Made by a program: the position numbers and the translations under genes. From assembly GCA_910588005.1 (NCBI GenBank), contig CAJUQM010000004.1, positions 28,134 through 92,133 of the forward strand: a DNA stretch of 64,000 bases, given 5' to 3'. This document shows positions 42,053-49,400 of the stretch, piece after piece. Each line of letters opens with the position of its first letter. Position 1 is the stretch's first letter. The notes under the pieces are model-generated. The model saw nothing but the letters and a program-made list of their open reading frames with translations, made no database searches and was not told the DNA's origin. Source of the DNA: an uncultured Oscillibacter sp. GTDB lineage: Bacteria; Bacillota; Clostridia; Oscillospirales; Oscillospiraceae.

Positions 42053-42163
42053 TCATAGGCTGTCCTTTAGGATGGCCCGGATCAGCTTGTTTTGCAAGCG
42101 GTGTTTCATGTACTCGTCCACCCGCACATGAGGCGTTCCGTCCAGCTCGTAGAGTGTCCGACA
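42053..42163 (-). pseudogene. Truncated orf8-like HTH gene
   Basis: The last 36 codons (CRTLYELDGTPHVRVDEYMK, then HRLQNKLIRAIL) match the C-terminus of the orf8-like protein at 35678-35917. Upstream of codon 27 of the open frame the sequence changes to the AT-rich control region of the HTH regulator, and the N-terminal half is absent. So this is a remnant cut by the arrival or rearrangement of the mobilisation module. Confidence 0.6.
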
Positions 42164-42172
42164 CCAATGCAA

Positions 42173-42238
42173 AATATGAATTATAAAGTTTAATCTACCT
42201 GCATATAACAACATTCCATCGGGTAAATATGAATTATA
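42173..42238 (+). promoter_or_regulatory. Direct repeats before the HTH regulator
   Basis: AATATGAATTATA occurs perfectly at 42173-42185 and 42226-42238 (53 bp apart), the second 22 bp before the regulator start. These may be operator sites for that regulator. Confidence 0.45.
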
Positions 42239-42260
42239 CAATGTAAATGGGTGATGTTAT

Positions 42261-42632
42261 ATGGCGAAAGTAGAAGATTGCCCCGGCTTTGAAACTTTCG
42301 GCGCGGATGTAAAGGCTGCGCGGAAAGCCCGGCGTCTGGCGCGTAAGGCGCTGGCGGAAATGGTAGGTATTGAGTGGCGGTATCTCGCCAACATTGAGAA
42401 TAAAGGGACGATCCCCAGCCTCCCGGTCGTGATCCAGCTTATCAAGACCTGCGGGCTTCCTGTGGAACGGTATTTTAATCCCGAAGTGCTGCGCTCGGAA
42501 AGTGAGCAGCGCCAGCGGGTCGGCCACAAGCTGAAACTTTGTCCCGAAGAATACCTGCCGATCATCGAGGGCGCGATTGACGGGGCTATAAAAATTGAAC
42601 AGCCAAAGAAGAAAGAAACGGGGGATGCCTGA
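42261..42632 (+). CDS. HTH (XRE-type) transcriptional regulator of the mobilisation module
   Basis: 123 residues with an N-terminal XRE HTH: FGADVKAARKARRLARKALA, then EMVGIEWRYLANIENKGTIPSLPVVIQL (about 15-60). Typical of the regulator gene in front of mobC in Tn1549-like elements. GGGTGATGTTAT precedes ATG 42261. Probably controls mobC/relaxase expression and itself. Confidence 0.82.
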   Translation: MAKVEDCPGFETFGADVKAARKARRLARKALAEMVGIEWRYLANIENKGTIPSLPVVIQLIKTCGLPVERYFNPEVLRSESEQRQRVGHKLKLCPEEYLPIIEGAIDGAIKIEQPKKKETGDA

Positions 42633-42769
42633 AAACCATCCTCTGTTTTCTTTTGTTTGCGAGGGGCGCAAAAGCGTCCTTTATTTTTTTGCGCTTTTTT
42701 CTGGAAAGTTCCTGTTTTGCGGGTAGTTTGAGGGTTTGCGAAGGTACTTATAGCGGAGAAGAACAAAAA

Positions 42770-42866
42770 CAGCAAGCATAGGAAGTGTAGCCACACTTCC
42801 GAAAAACGCACCGTCCCGCCCCTGCGGGCCGTCCGTTTTGCTTGTTGGGGAAAGCCCCAAACCCCT
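42770..42866 (+). other. Candidate oriT-like structured region, copy 1
   Basis: Lies 26 bp before mobC. It holds a perfect hairpin, GGAAGTGT-AGCC-ACACTTCC (42781-42800), and further on TTGGGG-aaag-CCCCAA (42845-42860). Location next to mobC/relaxase and the paired inverted repeats fit an origin of transfer. A related copy in opposite orientation lies at 53266-53367. Confidence 0.5.
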
Positions 42867-42891
42867 TTGCCGGAAAGGAGCGTGAAACGCA

Positions 42892-43215
42892 ATGGCAAAC
42901 CGAAAGCGTCAAATCGTGCTGCGCGTCCCGGTGACGCCGGAAGAACGGGCCATCATCCAGCAGAAAATGGCCCAGCTCGGCACAAAGAATTTCTCGGCCT
43001 ATGCCCGGAAAATGCTGATTGACGGGTATATCATCCACATGGACACCAGCGACATCCGGGCGCAGACTGCGGAGCTGCAAAAAATCGGCGTCAACGTCAA
43101 TCAGATTGCGCGGCGTATCAACAGTACCGGGGCTGTGTACGCGCAGGACGTTGAGGACATCAAGGGGGCGCTGGCACAGATATGGCAATTACAAAGATCC
43201 ATCCTATCAAGGTAA
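42892..43215 (+). CDS. mobC: MobC-type relaxosome accessory protein
   Basis: 107 residues: a basic start (ANRKRQIVLRVPVTPEERAI), a ribbon-helix-helix-like DNA-binding region and the C-terminal MobC signature QKIGVNVNQIARRINSTG with VEDIKGALAQIW. It opens or marks oriT for the relaxase. Overlaps the relaxase gene by 34 bases. Confidence 0.9.
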   Translation: MANRKRQIVLRVPVTPEERAIIQQKMAQLGTKNFSAYARKMLIDGYIIHMDTSDIRAQTAELQKIGVNVNQIARRINSTGAVYAQDVEDIKGALAQIWQLQRSILSR

Positions 43216-44516
43216 ATCTGAAAGCGGCCCTTGACTACATCGAAAACCCGGACAAGACGGACGATAAAATGCTGGTATCGTCCTTTGGCTGTTCCTACGA
43301 AACGGCGGACATTGAATTTCAAATGCTGTTAGATCAGGCGTTCAAGAAAGGCAACAATCTGGCCCACCACCTGATACAAGCCTTTGAGCCGGGCGAAACC
43401 ACGCCGGAGCAGGCCCACGAGATCGGGCGGCAGCTTGCCGACGAAGTGCTGCAAGGCAAATACCCCTATGTGCTGACTACCCACATAGACAAGGGCCATC
43501 TGCATAACCACATCATTTTTTGTGCCGTGGATATGGTACAGCAGCGCAAGTACATTTCCAACCGGCGCAGCTACGCCTACATCCGGCGAACCAGTGACCG
43601 GCTGTGCAGGGAAAACGGCCTGTCCGTGGTGAAGCCGGGCAAGGACAAGGGGAAGTCCTACGCCGAATGGGACGCCCAGCGCAAGGGAAAGAGCTGGAAA
43701 GCCAAACTGAAAATTGCCATCGACGCCGCCATCCCGCAGGCCAAAGACTTTGACGACTTCCTGCGGCTCATGCAGGCGCAGGGCTATGAAATCAAACCGG
43801 GCAAATTCGTTTCTTTCCGCGCTCCCGGTCAGGAACGCTTCACCCGCTGTAAGACCTTGGGTGAGAACTACACCGAGGAAGCCATCACCCGCCGGATCAA
43901 GGGGCTGGCCGTGGACAGAGGCCCGAAACGGAACGCCACAAAGGAAATCACTTTGCGGATTGATTTGGAGAACAGCATCAAGGCCCAGCAGAGCGCGGGC
44001 TATGCAAAGTGGGCGAAAGTCCACAACTTGAAGCAGGCCGCCCGGACGCTGAATTTCCTGACCGAACACGGCATAGACGACTATGCGGCGCTGGAAAGCA
44101 AGGTGGCCGAAATCAGTGCGGCAAACGACGAAGCCGCTGCTGCGCTGAAAGCGGTGGAACGCCGCCTGTCCGATATGGCGGTGCTGATAAAGAATATCTC
44201 CACCTACCGGCAGACCCGGCCTGTGGCGCTGGAATACAAAAAGGCCAAAGACAAGGCCGTGTACCGGCGCGAACATGAAAGCCAGCTTATCTTGTATGAG
44301 GCAGCGGCAAAGGCCATCAGGGACGCAGGCGTGACAAAGCTCCCCAATCTGGCCGCCCTGAAAGCCGAATACCGAAAGCTGGACGAGGAAAAGGAACGGC
44401 TGTACCAGAAGTACGGCGAAGTGAAAAAGGAACTGGCCGACTACGGCATCATCAAGCAGAATGTGGACAGCATTTTGCGGGTGACGCCCCATCAAGAAAG
44501 GACACAAGAGCTATGA
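43182..44516 (+). CDS. mobA: MobP-type relaxase
   Basis: 444 residues. N-terminal relaxase domain: LDYIENPDKT with the candidate nicking Tyr19, and the metal-binding motif HIDKGHLHNHIIF (HxDxxxxHxH) about residues 106-118. The C-terminal half (about 270-440) is a long helical region with many Lys/Glu. It nicks oriT and pilots the strand through the VirB-type channel. Confidence 0.93.
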   Translation: MAITKIHPIKVNLKAALDYIENPDKTDDKMLVSSFGCSYETADIEFQMLLDQAFKKGNNLAHHLIQAFEPGETTPEQAHEIGRQLADEVLQGKYPYVLTTHIDKGHLHNHIIFCAVDMVQQRKYISNRRSYAYIRRTSDRLCRENGLSVVKPGKDKGKSYAEWDAQRKGKSWKAKLKIAIDAAIPQAKDFDDFLRLMQAQGYEIKPGKFVSFRAPGQERFTRCKTLGENYTEEAITRRIKGLAVDRGPKRNATKEITLRIDLENSIKAQQSAGYAKWAKVHNLKQAARTLNFLTEHGIDDYAALESKVAEISAANDEAAAALKAVERRLSDMAVLIKNISTYRQTRPVALEYKKAKDKAVYRREHESQLILYEAAAKAIRDAGVTKLPNLAALKAEYRKLDEEKERLYQKYGEVKKELADYGIIKQNVDSILRVTPHQERTQEL

Positions 44517-44884
44517 GCATACCGAGAATGAATTACCGGCAGTACCGCAAGGCCCGGAAGCTGACGCATGAGTGCTGCAATTACTGTGACGGGAACTGCC
44601 TGCTTTTGGACGATGGAGAGGAATGTGTGTGCGTCCAGAGCATTTCCTATTCGCTGCTGTGCCGGTGGTTTCGGGCCGCCGTCCTCCCGCTGGACGCGGC
44701 CCTGTGCGCCGAGATCAGCAAGAGCCGGGACGAGGTGAAACGCTGCGTCGAGTGTGGGGCCGTGTTCACACCGAAGTCCAACCGGGCTAAATACTGCCCG
44801 GATTGCGCGGCGCGGGTGCGCCGGAAGAAAGAGGCCGAACGGCAGCGGAAAAGATACCTCCTGTCTACGCATTTAGGGGAATAA
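44513..44884 (+). CDS. Cysteine-rich VLP-type protein
   Basis: 123 residues. Cysteine clusters CCNYCDGNC and CVC near the N-terminus and CVECGAVF/YCPDCAARVRRKKEA at the C-terminus suggest two zinc sites. The family is known from Tn1549-like mobilisation operons. It overlaps the relaxase by ATGA. Its last codons (STHLGE, stop) are written by the left end of the 113-bp repeat copy B. Confidence 0.8.
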   Translation: MSIPRMNYRQYRKARKLTHECCNYCDGNCLLLDDGEECVCVQSISYSLLCRWFRAAVLPLDAALCAEISKSRDEVKRCVECGAVFTPKSNRAKYCPDCAARVRRKKEAERQRKRYLLSTHLGE

Positions 44885-44977
44885 AAGCCCATGAAAATCA
44901 AGGCTTTTCCGGCATGGTTGGCGGGCAGTCAGGACAGATTTTCCAGTCCCCGCCAGAGAGGGCTTCTAAATGCGTAG
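44865..44977 (+). repeat. 113-bp repeat, copy B
   Basis: CTACGCATTTAG (44865-44876) and CTAAATGCGTAG (44966-44977) bound it; same orientation and exact length as copy A. It supplies the 3' end and stop of the cysteine-rich gene and ends 79 bp before the small HTH gene. The two copies are direct repeats flanking the mobilisation module. Confidence 0.9.
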
Positions 44978-45056
44978 GAAAACACTTCCGCCGCTGGTAT
45001 TTCTGCCGGTTCTGTGTTATGCTGATACAAGCATAAAAAAGACAGGAGTGGACAGA

Positions 45057-45251
45057 ATGGCCGAACAGGAAATGTTGCTGGACAGCGCCACGATCAAGGC
45101 CGCCGTCGCAGGCGAGAAGTGGGCTACGGAAAAGGTGATTGAACACTATGCCCCTATGATCGACGAGCTGGCCGTGGACGAGGATATGAAACAGCACTTG
45201 ATTATGAAACTGTTGGAAGCCCTGCCGAATTTCCCGATGGAGCAGGCATAA
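45057..45251 (+). CDS. Small HTH-domain protein (orf8-like)
   Basis: 64 residues starting MAEQEMLLDSATIKAAVAGE, ending MKQHLIMKLLEALPNFPMEQ. AGGAG lies 8 nt before ATG 45057; the longer frame reaches into repeat copy B. Similar in plan to the protein at 35678-35917. Probable regulator of transfer genes. Confidence 0.7.
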   Translation: MAEQEMLLDSATIKAAVAGEKWATEKVIEHYAPMIDELAVDEDMKQHLIMKLLEALPNFPMEQA

Positions 45252-45264
45252 AGGCAAAAAAACA

Positions 45265-45307
45265 GCGCCGGACGCAGAGGCCATACAGCCCCCGCGCCCG
45301 GCGCTTC
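45265..45307. terminator. Terminator between convergent ICE operons
   Basis: GCGCCGGACGC (45265-45275) pairs with GCGCCCGGCGC (45294-45304) with one mismatch; TTCGTTA follows. Confidence 0.6.
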
Positions 45308-45319
45308 GTTATGCTTTAT

Positions 45320-45520
45320 TTACTCGTCTGTGAAATGGAACTTCCGCGCCTCAAAGTCGGCGTCGGTCATGGTGTCCAGCTTGGCAAGGGTCTGACGGGC
45401 CAACGCCGCCATTTCCCCGTCCATATCCGGCAGCGCGGCATGGAGCTTCGCCATCGTCCTGCGCCGGTCGGCATTGTGATACAGACAGATCAGGTTTTCT
45501 TCTTCCACATTAAACTGCAT
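45320..45520 (-). CDS. Transposon-transfer-assisting family small protein
   Basis: 66 residues, MQFNVEEENLICLYHNADRR then ALPDMDGEMAALARQTLAKL. This matches my memory of the small protein encoded after the large ArdA/YodL gene in Tn1549-like ICEs. ATG 45520 is 7 nt from GGAGGT; the ATG two codons earlier is too near. Last gene of the large minus-strand transfer operon. Confidence 0.65.
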   Translation of the reverse strand: MQFNVEEENLICLYHNADRRRTMAKLHAALPDMDGEMAALARQTLAKLDTMTDADFEARKFHFTDE

Positions 45521-45522
45521 TG

Positions 45523-46467
45523 TCATACCTCCAATTCGTTTTTCTTGGTGCGGGCCGGGGCCTTTTTCGGGGCTTGGGCCTGCTTACTTTCGGATAGCTG
45601 CTTTCGGATAGAAGCGCGGGGCCGCCGCACTTCCTTGTCCCGTTTCTCGTCTTTGCTTATCATGGCATATATCCCATGTCTGTCCTTGATGCCGGTAAAC
45701 ACCAGCGATTTATAAGGCAGCATGGAAAAGAGGCGGTCAGTGTCCTTGCTGGACGCGATTTGCGTAAAATAGGGGGACAGTTCCACCATGAAATGCGTCT
45801 TGTTGGGGCTGTTGGGGGTAGAAAGACCTTTCATTTCCGCAACAATACGCTGGGCCTCGTCCCGGATCAGGCGGTCATGCAGCGTCGTGACGTGGGCTTT
45901 GAAGTCGCCGGGGGCAAGCTGCTCCCGGCCTTTCTGCTCCTTACGCAGCACTTCCCGCAGGTTTTCCGGCTCATTGGGCTTTGCCTCATACCGCAGGAAC
46001 GCCCCCAGCTTGGGGTCAGGCCGTCCGTCAAAATACAGGCTGGCGGGCTGTTCCCGGTCGCCCTTTTCATAGTGCAGGATGATAGTGTCGGCCTGTACCG
46101 CCTCGGCTGCGACGTGCTGGAAATGCTGGGGATAGTCCAGTTCATAGAGATTGCCCCGTATCTTTCCGCCCACCTTGCCGGTCAGCTCCACGGCGTAGGC
46201 CAGAATACGGTCGCGGGTCTGCTCCCCATAAAAACGCCATGTGTTGTGCTGCCGGGTATCTTGCAGGAAAACGTCGCGCTCCCGGAAACAGTACGTCCCG
46301 GACGGGCGGGACATCCACAGCAGCGTTTTGTCCTCGGCCCTGTCGCTGGCGGTGGCCTGCCGGATGATTTCTTTGTCAATTTTAAAATCGTTGCGGTAAA
46401 AGGCGGTGTTCTGGCGCATAAGCTGTTCCAGCGCGGCCAGCACATCCACATTTTCAAATCTGTTCAC
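45523..46467 (-). CDS. ICE-conserved hypothetical protein
   Basis: 314 residues beginning at GTG 46467 with GGAGG 8 nt upstream. It is a globular domain of about 270 residues (RFYGEQTRDRILAYAVELTG, YFTQIASSKDTDRLFSMLPY) and a basic Arg/Lys/Pro tail ending KKNELEV, similar to the KSKELEV end of the large protein next to it. Function unknown; conserved position between the YodL protein and the small transfer-assisting gene. Confidence 0.7.
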   Translation of the reverse strand: MNRFENVDVLAALEQLMRQNTAFYRNDFKIDKEIIRQATASDRAEDKTLLWMSRPSGTYCFRERDVFLQDTRQHNTWRFYGEQTRDRILAYAVELTGKVGGKIRGNLYELDYPQHFQHVAAEAVQADTIILHYEKGDREQPASLYFDGRPDPKLGAFLRYEAKPNEPENLREVLRKEQKGREQLAPGDFKAHVTTLHDRLIRDEAQRIVAEMKGLSTPNSPNKTHFMVELSPYFTQIASSKDTDRLFSMLPYKSLVFTGIKDRHGIYAMISKDEKRDKEVRRPRASIRKQLSESKQAQAPKKAPARTKKNELEV

Positions 46468-46470
46468 GGC

Positions 46471-49400
46471 CTACACCTCCAATTCCTTTGATTTTTCCCG
46501 CTGCGGCGGCTTTTTGGCCTGTTCCTCCTTGGCGGCTTTGAGCTGCGCCCGGATGGACGGCTTTTTCTGGCGCTGGGCGGTCTTGGATGCCGGGCGGGGC
46601 TGCTTTGGCTTTTGTGCCTCCGCCTTGGCTGCCTCGGCCACATCGAAAAGGGAAATCTGTTCCCCGGCCTTTGCTCTGGCTTCCAGTTCCCCCATCGACG
46701 GGGCATTGTTCAGGGTGCCGTCAATCATGTTGTAATTTTGCTCGGTGGACATTTCAGCGGTCTTGATGGAGCTTTCTTGCATAAACTCCGGCACAGGGGT
46801 AAACCCGATGCTGTCACAGTAATGGGCTTCCCCCTTGCCGCCACGATTTACCACAACAACGTCCGAAACGGACAGGCTGTGTCCCCGGAAACCGGCGGGC
46901 CGGTCGTCGGCGTTGAACGTGCGGTAAATATCCTCCAACGTGGTCTTGCCGTCCAGAGGGGCCGTGTAGATAAGTTCATAGTTTTTCCTGTCCACGGTCA
47001 GCCCTGCGGCCTGCAATTCCTCATAAGGCCGATAGCGGAAGTCGCGCCCCTCTGGGCCAGCAGGCACTTGATAGATGGAAAAGGTGTCCCGTTCCGGCTG
47101 GTCGGCGCTGCGCTGGGCCAGCGTTTGTTCCGCCCGTTCCCGTACATCCTCCCGCAGCGGCAGCGCATAGAGGGTGGACGCAGAGGAAAAGCCCACGTTG
47201 TTAAACACATAGTCCACATCGGTTTCTTTCAAGGCCCCCGCTGTGAAGTAGTCTGCCCGCGTGGGGGTGTCGCTCACCTTGCCGTCTGCTATATCATGGC
47301 TCAATCCCGTTTCCAAATGGGTGCAGATTTTTCCGTCCACGGCCAGCGTCACATAGTACCAGCCGATATAGCCGCCGGTCTGCTCGTCGGCCCCGTCGTT
47401 AAACTCCACATTCAGCAGCGTGTAGGGCTTTAGGCCCTTTTGGGCGGCGATCTCGTTGTCCTTGGCCTCCCGCTGCAACAGAACAGGCAGGGCGGCTTCC
47501 TTGGTGGCCTGCACGATCTCCGGGTTAAAATGCACCAATGCACTGTTGACACATTCCGTCTGTACCTTTACGGTTTTGGCCTTTGGCGTCAGGTGGTTGC
47601 CGATAAACAGGGACGCTCCGTTGTCAAAGTGGATGGACATATCACTGGTGCCGCGCCATTTGCCGGTACATGGGGACGTGCGGATTTCGCCGGTCTTGCA
47701 GCCAAACGCCTGCGCGATTATATCAATCTTGCCTTGCAGGGGCAGGTCTTTGTAGCGGTCAGCGATTTCCACCGCCTTTTTCTGCAAGTCGGTCAGGGGT
47801 TTGTCGGCGGACTTTTCCTGCGGCTCGGCGGCGGCCACATCATCCTGCGCCGTTTCAGGCTCCGGCGTGATTTCCTGTTCCGGCTCTGGTGCTGCCTCCT
47901 GTTCGGGGGCCGCTTCCTGTGGCTGCTCCTGTTCCTTGGCGTACAGCTCCTTGACGGCTTCCTGCGTTAGCTCCCCGGTGTTGAGCTGATCCAGCAATTC
48001 CCGGCATTTTTCCTCCATCCCGGCATAAAGAACCGCCCCGATTTTTACGGTGCCATCCGACTGCGGGACATAGGCTTGCAGCAAATACAGGTTTTCCGGG
48101 CTGTCGCTGCGGGTGGCGGCGTGTACCCGGTAGACACATTCCTCCGGCTCGGCTTGGGCCTGTGCCATCTGCGCCTGCTGCTGCCGGATGCTGCTGCGTT
48201 GCAGCTCCGTGGGCTTCTCGCCGGTAAGGGGCTGAATACTTGAAATGCGGTCGGCGGCGTAATAGGCGTTCCCATTCAAAAGCCGCTGCCATGCCCCGAC
48301 GCTTGGCGCCCATCGGAAGCCGTGTTCTTTTAGCTGTTGGCGGGCGTCAGCGTCCGGCTTATCTTCAAAGAACACCTGCAAACGGCTCTGTTCCCGGTTG
48401 GCCTCCACATGGCCGCCCTCAAACTCCCAGCCCACATAGACGGTTTCTCTGGCGCGGGTCAGGCTGTCGATCCGCTGCCGGATGCGGCGGATTTCCGCGT
48501 TGTTGTTAGACAGCTCCCAGCTCTGAAAGGGTTTCTTTTCATAATGCCAGCCGGACACCATAGCCGCTTTCAGCTTTTCAAGATTTTCAGGGGAAAGGTG
48601 CGGGCAGCCGTCCAGCGTGCCGTGTTTGCGGTAGTAAGCGTTCACGGCTTTCATGGTTTCCTGTGCCTTTTCCAGACCGGCCAGCTTCTTTTCCAGCTTG
48701 GGGATGGCCTGCGGGTCGTCCTGCCGGATGCCGCCCATGCCGGTACTGCGGATTTTATTAAGCAGCCCTTGGATGTACTGCCATTCCTGCATATTGCTGT
48801 CGCGGGCCGCGTTTTGCTTTTCTTTCTGGCGTACCGGGAAATTGGAACCACCGGCAATCAGGATTGAGGGAACACGGGCGTCAATGGCATAGCTGTGGTT
48901 CATGTTGGCGGCCAGTTTCCGGGCGTAGGTGTCAAGCAGGCTGTCGATTTTCTCATGGTACATGGGATCAACGCGCTTTTTCTGTGCCTGCGCGATTTCA
49001 AAGGCATTATCCACATAATGCCGGTACTCCGCCGTGGCGCTGCCGGGCTTGTAGTCGGAATAGCTGTTCATCTCCTTGGCGCGGCGGGCCGCGCCCTCAT
49101 TGATGGAATAATAGTAGTTGGACGCCGCAGGCTCCTTTGTCGGCGGCTCCGGGGCTTCCTGTTGTGGCGGTTTTTGGGCTTCCTGCGGTTGCTCCGGGGC
49201 AGGCTCCGGCTCTGGTGCTGCCGGGGCCTCATAGCCAGCCGCCGCGTATTCCTCCACGGTCATACCGGCGTCAGCGGCTTCCTGCGCGATCTCGGCCTGT
49301 ACCTGCTCCTTGTAGTCCTGCAAGCTCTGGTCGAAGTCAGAAAGTTTCGGCGGCTCCGGCAACTGATACTGGCCCTGATTGAGAAGCGGGCGGCACTCCT

